The notes under the pieces are model-generated. The model was not told the DNA's origin and did not search any database. It saw nothing but the letters and a program-made list of their open reading frames with translations. Source: Apostichopus californicus (taxonomy: Eukaryota > Echinodermata > Holothuroidea > Aspidochirotida > Stichopodidae). From it: 30,150 nucleotides of DNA. The position numbers and the translations under genes are program-made. The stretch lies in NCBI GenBank assembly GCA_020650975.1, contig JAIPMN010050146.1, positions 1,667 through 31,816 of the forward strand, written 5' to 3'. Shown here piece by piece: positions 10,691-21,179 of the stretch; positions within the stretch are counted from its first letter, which is position 1, and each line of letters starts with the position of its first letter.

Positions 10691-11965
10691 GGATGGCTTA
10701 CCACAGTGAAACCATCTGCAATGTAGTTGGCAATATCATCATTATTTCTCAACATAATTTAGGTCAGTCCGACTGGTTTTGCACAGTGATCTCACTGCTT
10801 TGGGTACTTGTCCAAATTGTTGCCCTGTGAAGGCTTCATTAATCTTTACCAAAAGTAGGATCAATTAGGGTCAAAGTTATATGAAGTTATTAGCAGCCAA
10901 AAAGAAGAATGAGTCAAATATGAATCCCTGGTAGGTGCTTGCTTACATTTTCATTCTTAACAATTCAGTTCGTAAAGGGGCACAATAAACAACACAGAAA
11001 AAGTGTCAGAGGTCTTGTTGTAGTAATTACAGTGAAAACAATAAATCGTTTGCAGTAAATGTGTTTTCCTCTCAACCGTATAACTCTTTTGCATCCTTAA
11101 ACAGACCTCCTAATATTGTATTGCATTAAGAAAGGTCAAGTGTTTTAACAGGCCATGATAATATTGCCCATCAATAAGGAATTGTCTGAGTGGATGTAAT
11201 CGCTTTGCTCTAGTTAGTGTACTTCAATGATCCTTTCATGTCAGTGAAACAGGGAGCAATCTGTGAAGACTTATTAGCATGATATGTGTGAAAAAATGGA
11301 ATCATCAGATGCTAGAACATGCAGCTCATTGCATGTAATTTAAAACATCAATGTTTTTTTTTTATTCCTAGTCAAGATGTAAGTTTTCATGTTTAAAACA
11401 GTAACACTGATTATTTATGAGGTGTCATTGACATTCAGCTGCATAGCCTAGTGTTAGTCATTCATGCTGATAAAAATACTCCATTCTCGATATATCATTG
11501 CATTCAAACTCATTGGTGTGCTGTTTAGGAACTGTTTGGCCTTAGGATTTTCACAATTCCACTGAAGTAATTAAATAATATTTAACACTGTCTTTTCCTT
11601 GATTCCACAATCCAACAAACTTGTAAACTTCATTAAAAGTAAATTGGAGAGCAAAACACTCCTATTTCTACAATAACTCGGCTGAGAGTGTGGTTGGTTG
11701 TACAAATATTATCAACACCAGTACTGTAGCATAATTAGCAGTATTTTGTATACATTATTTTTTGTTATTTGAGAGTAACATTCAAATTTGGAGTGGTATG
11801 GCCTGAACAAGTTATTACTATGTAAAAAGAGACATCCTGATTCAGGGTTTTAGGCTATTAACATATTTATTTTAAGACTATAATTGTTTCCAGTAAGTCT
11901 TCCTTTATTAATAAGGAGTATGACCTTTTGTTACTTTGTCAGTAACATATTACTATGCAAAGTAT

Positions 11966-11985
11966 TATGCAAATAAATTTGCATA
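11966..11985. promoter_or_regulatory. inverted octamer (POU-type) motif pair in intron 3
   Basis: TATGCAAAT-AA-ATTTGCATA is a 20-nt palindrome holding two copies of the ATGCAAAT octamer bound by POU-family factors. In AT-rich DNA this may be chance. Confidence 0.3.
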
Positions 11986-12949
11986 TGTATTATACTATTG
12001 ACCTCAGGTCAGTTAGCAAAGTACATCAATGTTAATGCTCTATAATTCTACTCTACAAGAATTGGTAAATTGTTGACAAATACTTCCCAGATATTGTCCT
12101 CGCAATTTTGAACTTACTTTGATAAACAATTACAGGGAAATGAGAGAATTTGCAGATGATATATGTTACAGATTATTAGACTTCTGATGCCATAAAACAA
12201 TGGATTCTGGTTTGTCTGATGTTTTACTTTCTAATAACTCTAATAATTTATATCTTTGTGATACAAAATGTGATGAGGTTTTAGATATTGATTTGCATAG
12301 TTTTGATCTTTACCTCTGTAAATTTGCTGAGCAATAAACTTTAGCCACAGAAAAGGCATTTACACAATATTTGGTGATAGGATTATTAAACTGACGAGAA
12401 CAAGTAGCAAGACTAGTTAGACTGAATAACGTGAATCATAGTACTCCTTTGTCTGAAGTCATTAGTTTTTAGTCTTAGTTTTTCATTTTTAGGTTGTAGT
12501 ATTTCTTACCTAGCTAGTGTTTTTTTAAGCATGTAAAACTAAAAGAATTTGATATGATTATACATTTAGAGCAATATGAAAACTCACGTCCATCTTATTA
12601 CCCATATACATGTGTACAAATAATTGTGTAAGTCTAGTGTAGTGAGCTTCTTACGACATTGCCTTGATCTTCCTGAAGGTATCTCTACCTTAAGGATCTC
12701 TTGTCTTCGAATACAAAAAACATCAAAATTACAAGAGCCCAAGGGCACTGGTTCCTTGCTTGTGAGGAATATTTACGAGGGAGCAGCACTGTCCTAAAAT
12801 TGTTATGTGGTCCGATGAACACACACAATATTATTGCCAAATATATCTCACACCAACCGTTGATTCTTTTGAGAACCTGTTGAGGACCAGGTGACTGATA
12901 TGAGCAAGAGTTGGCTCACAGAATCATAAATGTACTTATTACGAATTGT

Positions 12950-13385
12950 AACAAAACCAAAGGAACCTTGATCTTGAATAACTTCGCACAAAGGTTGCAG
13001 AGGAGTCAACTTATGGACAATTCAGATCGGAATATGGCCACGAAAATTCAATTAATCAACTTGAAAGACACTAATACAGGTCACTGGAGGCCAACCTGAG
13101 GTCAAAGGTCACCCAAACCCAGGTCGATGTAGTTTGACAAGCTGATTCCAAAAAGCAACATGACAAGTCTTTACGACCATCTTAACTGTACTTTTTAAAG
13201 AAACAAAACCTTGACCTCTGATAACTTCCCACACGAAGGTCGCACAGGGGTCAACCATTGACATTTTTGATCGGAAGGTACCTTGAGATCCGATTATGGC
13301 CACGAAAATTCAAAGAAACTAATAAAGGTCACCGGAGGTCAACCTGAGGTCAAATGTCACCTAGATGCGGGTCGACTACTGGATT
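12950..13385. repeat. duplicated ~180-bp repeat, copies ~250 bp apart, in intron 3
   Basis: Copy one (about 12950-13130) and copy two (about 13200-13385) share AACCTTGA-TCT, AACTTC-CACA-AAGGT, GATCGGAA, TATGGCCACGAAAATTCAA, AGGTCAC-GGAGG and CAACCTGAGGTCAAA. They resemble the 1.5-kb family in their AGGTCA-rich ends but differ elsewhere. Confidence 0.75.
13099..13111 (+). promoter_or_regulatory. DR1-type AGGTCA pair
   Basis: AGGTCA-A-AGGTCA, identical to the two sites in the repeat array near 1.5-1.9 kb. The second copy of the local repeat carries AGGTCAAATGTCA instead. Confidence 0.3.
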
Positions 13386-13462
13386 GCAATAGCGTAACTC
13401 CCAACCTTGACGGACGTTTTGTTCTAAAGTTATTGCTAAAATACTAGTTTTTGACCACTAAT

Positions 13463-13478
13463 TGACCTTTGTTGACCT
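13463..13478 (-). promoter_or_regulatory. DR4-type half-site pair
   Basis: TGACCT-TTGT-TGACCT: two half-sites in direct orientation, four bases apart. Confidence 0.25.
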
Positions 13479-13599
13479 TCGATCACATGACCGTTATGTT
13501 TTGAAACAATTCCTTACCCCATTCACAACTATTCCTAAAATATCAACCATGTCGGACCCTGTCATTGGGAGTTATTGCTGTTTTCAATATTTTGGTTGT

Positions 13600-13616
13600 T
13601 GACCTCTAACTGACCT
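13600..13616 (-). promoter_or_regulatory. DR5-type half-site pair
   Basis: TGACCT-CTAAC-TGACCT: two half-sites in direct orientation, five bases apart, the spacing of retinoic-acid-type elements. Confidence 0.25.
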
Positions 13617-13729
13617 TCACAGGCACCAAAAACAATAGGGCACACCTTCTCACTATGGCGGATCTTACGTACCAAGTTTGAGTTCAGTCCAAATTTCCCT
13701 TGTTGAGTGTACCCAAGCAAGTGTCACAA

Positions 13730-13762
13730 AAGCACACACAGACACACACACACACTCACACG
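13730..13762. repeat. CA microsatellite
   Basis: An interrupted (CA)n run with single G and T interruptions. Confidence 0.8.
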
Positions 13763-14092
13763 CCAACCTGACTACAAAGGTTCCTTTTGCTAAAGCAATG
13801 AACCAAAAATGATCCAAATCCGAATCTTTCTGATGTTGAACTTGGTTAACGGCAAATGATGACTCTTTATTTACTTACATTGTCACGTGTGTTGTATGAA
13901 TGTTAATTTACACACCCAACAGCATACACTGTGGGGTGGGGAGGGGGGGGGGTACGAGGACCGTAATATGTTTACATATGCGCATAAAAGGACATTACGA
14001 ACAATACTTCCATCGCTTAAGTTTACTCATTATTCTCCACATCAAAGATGACACACTGGTTATACATCAATGTATTGGTACTGAAGACTTAC

Positions 14093-15271
14093 CTTCACTA
14101 AGAATCCGAACCAGATGATGAGAGGCATAAAACTCACAGATGATTTTGTGAAATAGTCGTGCTTCTATCTCATATCGGTACTGGTCAATGCAAAAGACCT
14201 CATCCTGTGCCAATATCCCGAGATCAATGTAGTAATCAAAGAACTTTTGTCCAAGTTCTGAAACTAAATATGTCTTCTTCCATGCCAGCTGCTGTTTCTT
14301 CTGCGCGAGGCCATCAAAAGCAATACGGTACAGCTTAGCTAGTTCATTTTTAAAAGCAGGCTCCTCAGTATTATCACCTTTCTTGCTTTTCATATGGTTA
14401 TGAAAGCATTTGATCAGATACTTAAAAAACGTTGTTAATGAGCTAAATATCTTGATTTCTGGACTCTTGTGTACTATGTGAGCGACCATAGTGAAGAAGA
14501 TAGGGACTTGACAGAGATCCTTTAACAAGGGGTTTCCCTGAAGGTGATTTTCGATCCGATCTGCCAACTGGACATCATTATCCATCACCTTCAGGATATA
14601 TTTTCGACGCTCAGCCTCCCCAAACCCTGTTAATCTGATTCGTTTTGTGTCGGGGTGTAAACCAGGTGGGAGGTTCAATTTCCTGGTAAGTATCATGACA
14701 ACCATTTCTTGAAACATGTTCATCTCAATGATGGAGGAGATATCTGTTTCGGTGTCATTCTTGTCAGGATACTCGTCATAGCTGTCAAATAAAATGACAA
14801 CAGACTTCTTGTATACCTTGAGGATCTCCTCAATGCAAGCTTCATCCATGCCCTCATCTTTGGGCACTATGAACTTCTTTATGGCAGTGTATATGGACTT
14901 CACACCTGCCAGTTGCCTCAACTGGAGATATATAAGTATATCTACATCTTTGAGAGGAGATGTAGGGTTCTTAGTACACCAGTCATAGAGATACTGTAAT
15001 GTAATTGTGGATTTCCCGTACCCAGGTTCCCCCTCGACAATCTTTCTCTTTGACTTAGTTTTGGGGCTGTTCAGAATTTCGTTGTAAGATTCTAACGGTT
15101 CTAGCACATCAGGCTTTTGCATGTTATCACCCTCTAGAGCCAAGTAGTGAATACCTCCCTCGACGAAAAAACTGTTAATACTACACTTGCTCATAGAAGG
15201 AAACGGCTTTGCTGTTCCGTACTGCTTTTGATAGGCTATTTTCGCATACTTGATGAGATTGTTTTTCTTTT
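14093..15271 (-). CDS. NLR exon 3: NACHT NTPase domain
   Basis: The exon covers residues 115-507 of the joined protein. A linker (KKNNLIKYAKIAYQKQYG) leads to FFVEGGIHYLALEG, the segment that precedes NACHT in these receptors. The P-loop GEPGYGKST sits at about residues 195-203 and binds the nucleotide phosphates. Walker B, VVILFDSYDEYP, is at about 273-284 with the paired acidic residues of the NACHT class. MVVMILTR ends in the sensor-1 arginine. GNPLLKDLCQVPIFF is the winged-helix GxP region, and HKIICEFYASHHLVRIL matches the conserved H-K-x-x-x-E-F-x-A block that closes the module. The first in-frame Met is at 15194, but the frame is open back to a strong acceptor (TTTTTTTTTCTCAG) at 15272, so that Met is not the start. 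The donor is GAAG/GTAAGT at 14092-14091. All key residues are intact, so this looks like a functional ATPase. Confidence 0.93.
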
Positions 15272-15734
15272 CTGAGAAAAAAAAAGAGTTTTGAGCACTT
15301 CAAAAGTTACATTCAAAAATTTTGAACCGACCTTTTGAAACAAACTTCATCAGTTGGGTTCAAGTAAAACGGGGCTGCAGTATAAGTGTGACTTTGAGTT
15401 TATACAATGTAAAATATCAGTCAACAAGTATGTCTAGCATACTTAGTAACTATTTTTTGTTTATATTAATGACGTTACGTCAAATCATGTAACGGATTAA
15501 CACTTGTCATACATCTGAAAACGCCGATAGCATTAGATGCTTAACTATTCTTTTCTTTAACTGTGTTGCTCTCACCGAACTTCAAATTCTTATCATATGA
15601 GAGAGTCAAAGCAGAGGGCGTCAACTGTCACAATCAAACCACATATGCCTGATTTGAGTTAATGTTAAGCAAAATATCAAGAGGGGTACTGCTCTCTACC
15701 AATAGCTGGTCGGTGGGAGATACAGAAGATTATA

Positions 15735-15990
15735 AGACTAGGCTTTCACAATGTGACCCCTGGTGACTCCAAATGACCTTTGAATTCCTCCAAATACAAT
15801 AGGTTTATTTTACATGTGTTACTCCTACACACCAAATGTAAGATTGGTCCAAGCTTCACTTCTTAAGATATCGTGTTTACAAGAGTTTCACAAGTTAACC
15901 CCTGATGACCCCAACTTGTTTTACTTAATGTAGTACTCCTATTCCGCAAATACGAGATTATTTTAAGCTTTCCCTCTTGAGACACAACAC
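15735..15990 (-). repeat. inverted copies of the AGGTCA repeat family in intron 2
   Basis: On the minus strand two degenerate units read TCTCAAGAGGGAAAGC and ATCTTAAGAAGTGAAGC. Each is followed by a GGACCAATCT-like block, AGGAGTA-CACAT and a GTCATTTGGAGTCACC-like block. They match the units at 1477-1905 and are shorter here. Confidence 0.75.
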
Positions 15991-16166
15991 GCGCACACAC
16001 ATACGCCACCGTGAATGCAAAGTTAACGATTTTCATCGAAGCCCAAGAAGGGCTTAACATGTATGAATACAATAAACACTGTTCTCTATTTAGAGATACA
16101 GTGCATTTACTGTGCTTTCATTTAAATCTGTATAAGAAAAGAGTTTGTCACTAAATACGTGTCAAT

Positions 16167-16224
16167 TCTCTATTGTCTTACAATGGTGTCCTACAATGAT
16201 GTCTCTATTGTCTTACAATGGTGT
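16167..16224. repeat. 35-bp-spaced direct duplication
   Basis: TCTCTATTGTCTTACAATGG followed by TGT occurs at 16167-16189 and again at 16202-16224. Confidence 0.8.
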
Positions 16225-17199
16225 AATTATATATTCCTGGATGGATTTTAGCAAGCACATTCATGCAGATTTTGAATTCACACAACAGGATTTGGTGCTT
16301 TGATTGGAAAAGATTATTAGGCCTATATTATCTTTAGCTCGCCTCTTGCGTAACGAATTAGTAGAAAGATAAACAAAGAATGATATGCATGTTTCTGTTA
16401 ACGACAAAGAAGTAGGCGGAATAACATTTAAAATAAATTGTCTAAATAAAGAACCAAACATTTCCACAAATTATCCAACTTTCCGTTGTTGACACAGGAT
16501 GACATTGGCTGCTATCAGAAATGACAGAAAATTACAGAAAGTTTTGAATATTTTCATTCTGACTCGGAAAATCATACCATTATATATGAACACCTGACAT
16601 TCAGAGTAGATTGAAATGTGCTTACTTTCAATAAAAACGCCCAACACAATGAATGAAGAAGATCACTATCAACGGTTAACATCTAACAATTATTACGGAG
16701 AGCATACACGTAACGTTATTTTAATCATACACTTTGAATACCACTGCAGTCAAGTGTTTACCTTTAATTTATTTCATATCCCTCATTTGAAGTTCATTTT
16801 ATGTATTTACAAAAGCAACATTTCTTTCAAATCTCAGTAACCGATCTCTTTTTTTAAGAGCATAGAGTAACTACATATATAGGGACTTATCATTTTCTAG
16901 TGAGCTTCCTGTAACATACAAGATAAGTTCTTACTTTAGCTTAATTATGTTTCTCCGAGACATCAGACTTTTTCTCCTTTATCTGACTGTTCTTGTTTTC
17001 AACCTTACACCATTCATTTAAGATAATCAAGTTAGTCAAAGCATATCGGTATCTAAGAAAATGAGAATAACTGTTATCAAAGCTACGAGTTATAGCAACA
17101 CTTAGTCATGATATAGCCCGATCTTCAGTACTTTGGTGACTTTTCTCTCTTGTTCGAATAACTTTAAACATGAAATGAATATATAGAACAGATGATTAC

Positions 17200-17481
17200 C
17201 TTCGAGAGGAAGACTCTGGCCTTTCGATGCTTGGAAAGACTGTTGTATGCTCTGAGCGAGACCCGCCAGATGCAATTTGTGTAACATTTTCACAAGACCT
17301 GAAATACCAGTAGGAGCAATTAATCCTCGACTCTCCAAAATATCCACCATGTCTTGGCCATGTGTTTTGGATCTCTTGATGCTTGCAATCTTTCCAGGTT
17401 TTAATCCAAGCAAATTTGATATTCTCTTAATCACGGAAAGAGCCAGTTTGTCAGCCAGGTCGTTTTTGAAAAAACCGAAAT
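17200..17481 (-). CDS. NLR exon 2: DED-like death-fold domain
   Basis: The exon covers residues 21-114 of the joined protein. Its sequence fits the six-helix death fold: NDLADKLALSVIKRISNLLG is the first helix pair, followed by GKIASIK and then DMVDILESRGLI. That last stretch matches the helix 3-4 pattern of death effector domains (D-L-x-x-x-L-E-x-R-G-L), and SGLVKMLHKLHLAGLAQSI closes the fold. Such domains bind other death-fold adaptors or caspases and carry the signal from an activated NLR. A Death or CARD subtype cannot be excluded by eye. The acceptor TTTCTGTGTTGCAG/AT is at 17482-17483 and the donor GAAG/GTAATC at 17199-17198. The exon is 282 nt and class 1-1, so skipping or duplicating it keeps the frame. 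A partial, decayed copy lies about 700 bp upstream in the same intron. Confidence 0.8.
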
Positions 17482-18094
17482 CTGCAACACAGAAACAAAT
17501 GAAGGCGATGCAAAGAGATTCTTTAATACATGTGTTTGCTGTTTGAATTTTAGCTTGCATGATAAACAAGACATATACTCATAGTTACGTGATGGAAAGG
17601 ATATGTACAATAATGAAAAACGCCCAAACCTTCTTCCCCGACATACAATTCAACACGAAAGAAACTAAAACATCAATCTAAAGCAAACATAGGTATGAGA
17701 AGATATTATGACACAATTGCAAGTTAACGATGCAAAGGTTGTATGCAGGCCAGAAGGATAATAATGCATAACTTTTCCACAGGTTATCGATAGATGAACG
17801 TTGTTTGTTTGCTTTTGACCATTTTTCCAGATGTGCTGAACTATCATGCTGTCAGTCAAAATGGTAATTAGGTTTGATGTATATATATTACTACCACGAC
17901 ATAAATCAATGACGACATATGCATTCATGGCTCACTTAATCCATGTAGTTAGTTACCTATATCGTTAGCAGTTAAAGTACCAGTCTGTGATAATAGGCTG
18001 GTTAATGTATCTGCAAAATCGATAGGTTTTCATCAAGTGCGAGGCAAAAATTGACGTACATACAGCTGTCTCAAATCTATCGTTTCTATCAAAC

Positions 18095-18185
18095 TCTCCA
18101 GAATTTAATGCAATCAAATTTGATGATAGTTGAATCACGAAAAGAGGCCAATAGTCAGGTAGGTCGACTTTAAAAGGATCGAAAC
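18095..18185 (-). pseudogene. decayed partial copy of the death-fold exon
   Basis: This piece of intron 1 aligns without any gap to the 5' end of the functional death-fold exon (17393-17481). I count about 64 identical positions of 89, and the acceptor is included (AAGAAGCAG here, GTGTTGCAG there). Translated in the same phase it reads FDPFKVDLPDYWPLFVIQ, against FGFFKNDLADKLALSVIK in the functional exon. No stop falls within the aligned part. The remainder of the exon, including the DMVDILESRG helix, is not recognisable below 18095, and an in-frame stop follows further on. It is most likely a tandem exon duplicate losing function; a divergent alternative exon is less likely. Confidence 0.6.
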
Positions 18186-18636
18186 CTGCTTCTTGAACAA
18201 GTCAGTTTTTATACAACTTCTAGAGTTTCCTCATACTAATCGATCCATCTGCACTATGCAGCAAAGTATGTTTTGCATAGGATATGGTTAGCACATAGAG
18301 TGAACCTCTTCTACCCTAGTCCAATATCTACTCCTCTGCCCCTACTCGCTAAACACACCCTTGCAAGTTTAATGTCAAGTAAGGCCGCTTAAAGTTTTCT
18401 ACTCAGAGTATCAAGTTGATTTTCTTCAAATATATGTATTATGTCACATGTTGTGGGCGAAATTACTTTGACCATGCATGGCCTATGATGCTCTCTCGTG
18501 CAGAAAACAAAATTGAAAATGTTTAGCAGTGCTATATGTTACTCTTATCTTGTGGTAGGAAGTCTAGTTGACGCAAGGACAGATAAAGCAATAAAATATG
18601 TGATCGGATTTTTTTTCTTTGCTAAAAGTCTCTTAC

Positions 18637-18704
18637 CTTCTGCAAGGTTTGTCCCTTTGTCCCTCTCGGTGCTTTTGGATGGTTCCGCGTGTGCCATTAT
18701 TCAC
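18637..18704 (-). CDS. NLR exon 1: start codon and short N-terminal leader
   Basis: The exon encodes the first 20 residues plus the first base of codon 21. The start ATG lies at 18697-18695 with A at -3 and G at +4, a good eukaryotic context. The peptide begins MAHAEPSKSTERDKG; it is charged and has no signal peptide or membrane segment, as expected for a cytosolic receptor. The donor at 18636-18635 reads GAAG/GTAAGA. A pyrimidine-rich acceptor (TTTTTCTACAG) at 18705 lies only 7 nt upstream of the ATG, so an upstream non-coding exon is likely; I could not place it. Joining to the next exon gives an in-frame Asp (G+AT). Because the exon is short, its support rests mainly on splice signals, phase and Kozak context. 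Confidence 0.7.
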
Positions 18705-20362
18705 CTGTAGAAAAAAAAACTGATAGGTAAGTTTCTGACGTCACCGTATCATTAACAACGAAAAATGTTAGAAACGTCAGCTTAAAATATTCACTTTATC
18801 AAAAACACCACACGCGACTCAGCAATTCAACGTCAAAACTGTTTAGTGTTGTTTTATTTTTATTTTTGCATTTTTTAAGAAGGAACACAAACTTAACCTT
18901 TGACATGCTATAACCTGTAATTTTAACTCCGCGTAACATTAACATAAATAATAACAATTTACAAATGAAGGAAACATGGACGTTTTTGTGCTGTTTTAGT
19001 CATAAGAGACAGATATTACAAACGGAGTGCCATATAAATATGATTTTAACATGTGGAACTTAAGTGGTTAATAAAAACTCTTAACACTGATTTTTTTCTG
19101 AGGCGAAAAGTTGAACGATATTTAATTACTCGATACGAGTTATAACGAAGGTTAGATGTCAAAGTGTCATTGAAATTGGCCCGAAAGTTTTAGTCTTGCC
19201 GATGAACGAGCTTCATACCGCGGCGCTACAACTATGTGGCATGGGGTCCATGGCCCACTTAAGGGCCAATGATGGGTCCTGGCGCGAATACCTTTACCGG
19301 TAGCGTGTTTCATGTGATTTTGTTATCGTAAAACACTTTTTTCGACATGTCGGAATTAAATTGCAACAAATAATTTGGGTCTCTAGTCATTGTCCTTTTA
19401 CAAATTGATCGTTTTACAAAATTCGGGGTTTTGCCCTGTGTCTTGGCCTCCCTTTTTCGAGGACCAATTATACTGTGTATAGTATCCGTAGTAGATTATA
19501 TTTTGCGCGAATGCTAGCAGCTGTTAACACTGTATGGTTGAGGACTATGTTTTGTTAGCATTGAATTTTGCATATATAAAAGTTACGCAATTTTGTTGCT
19601 GTCGGAAACGAGAAAGTATCAACGTTATTGTTGTTGTTATCGTTGTGGTTTACAAACATAAACAAGGCTCAAACTTGCAATAAATAATTTGTCAGTGAAA
19701 AATAAAAATGACTTAAATTTTCCTTATCAGATACATTCCATATAAACCGAATCCTTGGTCAATGAAAACGTGTGCAATGATTTGAATGTATATATGATGC
19801 AATGGTTCACGCTTTACCGTCCAATTTCCGATATGAGCAGGAATTGAGAATTAAGTTAAATAAGACGGTAGATCTGGTAGCATATACTAATCGTTATTTA
19901 GAAGAATACAGAGAAACATTGCATTGATACTCCAGAGCTAATACAGTCTGTTGGCAACAGGGCAGTGGAACCGGATATCACAGTAGGCAGGCCATTTTCC
20001 CTAAAGTTGGAGGGCCCATTTTTGACATACGTTTCACCAGACTGTGTTGTAGTTCAAGGCCAAAACGTAAAGATTCGACACTAAGATAGATGACAAAAGG
20101 TTCGAGACCGAGATATGAAGGTCCGAGATATTTCTATTAAGGGTTTACTTATGCAATGAGTCAAGCATAGTTCCAATGGCAAGCACATCGAGAATTTGTA
20201 ACGCTAGCGTAAAATGTTCAAATGCTATCCTCGAAACCAGCATTAATAAGACTAATTATACGTCCCCTATTTAACGTATCCCTTCTGTACTAGAGCCGCC
20301 GGATAATCAGTGAAACTGGAAAGTCTGACAGTGTGCGGATGTACGGAATGCCATATGTATCA
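18705..20362. other. upstream region of the NLR gene; no coding exon seen
   Basis: This stretch should hold the NLR promoter and any 5' UTR exon on the minus strand. I could not identify a convincing donor partner or start site. TATATAAAAG at about 19573 is a TATA-like box, but on the plus strand. A GC-richer patch with GGCCCACTTAAGGGCC lies near 19251-19266. Confidence 0.4.
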
Positions 20363-20790
20363 AACATGTCCAGAACAATATAAGCATGTCCAAAATAATA
20401 ATAAGAAGGTCCAAATTTATATAAACATATCCAAACAAATATAAGTATGTCTAAAAATAATATGTGCATATCCAAAATAATATGAGAGTGTCCAAAAAGT
20501 ATATATGTCGAATGTAACTGCTAACTTCATATTAGCAGTCAACATTTTGGCGTTTGAATTCACGCCATTTCTTGCAAAATGTCCAAAACAAAATAAGCAT
20601 GTCTTAAATAATATAAGCAAACCCAAATTTATATGAACATGTCTAAACTAATTAAAGAATGTCAAACAATAATAAGAGGATGCTCAAAATATTATTAGAT
20701 TGTCGAAACATTATATGAATATGTCGAATGTTACTGCCAACTTCAACTTTTTAATGAACATTTAGGCGTTTGAAGATGCGCCAAATGTTT
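20363..20790. repeat. ~20-nt minisatellite with 216-bp higher-order period
   Basis: Units of the type ATGTCCAAAATAATATAAGC repeat with much variation in two blocks (about 20363-20510 and 20579-20730). Each block is followed by the same non-repeat tail: ATGTCGAATGTAACTGCTAA at 20505 and ATGTCGAATGTTACTGCCAA at 20721, then GGCGTTTGAA at 20549 and 20765. Both pairs are offset by exactly 216 bp, so block plus tail was duplicated as a unit. Confidence 0.8.
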
Positions 20791-21179
20791 CAAATATCAA
20801 ACTTTTTTCTTTGATGTGCTGAAAACAGATACACCCTATCAAGCGAAATGTAACACGATGTACAGGTCATCCATTACCACCTTAATGTATGTGTTTATAC
20901 GTCGCAATTTAGCCAGTGTTACGTCGCATCGTTTAGTTGAGATGACTGAACATGTTTTCTCGAGTGATGGTCGATTACGTTCGTGCAGCGTGTGGTGGAT
21001 CATCACTTGGACTTGGAAACACTTTGGAGAAAAATCCATATAGCCGAAAGCTGTCGGCGTGGAAGGTTTTGGGGATGGAAGTGGGTGCTTGGGTGAGAGA
21101 CATCAATCCTGCGATAAACATGCAGTGCGCTATTAGACATTGTACACCATGCTCAGAGGAAGGGGCAGACAATAGAGGA
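20791..21179. other. no supported feature between the minisatellite and the LINE
   Basis: Overlapping short open frames on both strands lack recognisable motifs. The right end may be the 3' tail of the LINE copy, whose boundary I cannot place. Confidence 0.4.

Larger units (their letters stand above)
9636..18704 (-). other. NLR gene locus: DED-like + NACHT, four coding exons
   Basis: This is a spliced gene for a cytosolic NOD-like receptor, the STAND ATPase class used in innate immune sensing. Coding exons in order are 18697-18637, 17481-17200, 15271-14093 and 9997-9681. They total 61+282+1179+317 = 1839 nt, or 613 codons, with introns of about 1.16, 1.93 and 4.1 kb. Every junction splits a codon after its first base, and the reading frame stays open across all of them. 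Donors read AAG/GTAAGA, AAG/GTAATC, AAG/GTAAGT and CAG/GTAATT; acceptors end TACAG, TTGCAG, CTCAG and TACAG. The order death-fold, NACHT, helical domain matches deuterostome NLRs. LRR exons are usual in the family, but I could not find any between 1 and 9680. The NLR identity is secure; the 5' UTR structure and the 3' end are inferred. Confidence 0.85.

Noticed and set aside
14794..14988. 64-residue plus-strand frame
   Set aside because: Opposite-strand shadow of the NACHT exon.
17277..17546. 89-residue plus-strand frame
   Set aside because: Opposite-strand shadow of the death-fold exon.
19610..19630. ISRE-like GGAAACGAGAAAGT upstream of the NLR
   Set aside because: The two GAAA boxes are three bases apart and not two, so it does not fit the interferon-response consensus.
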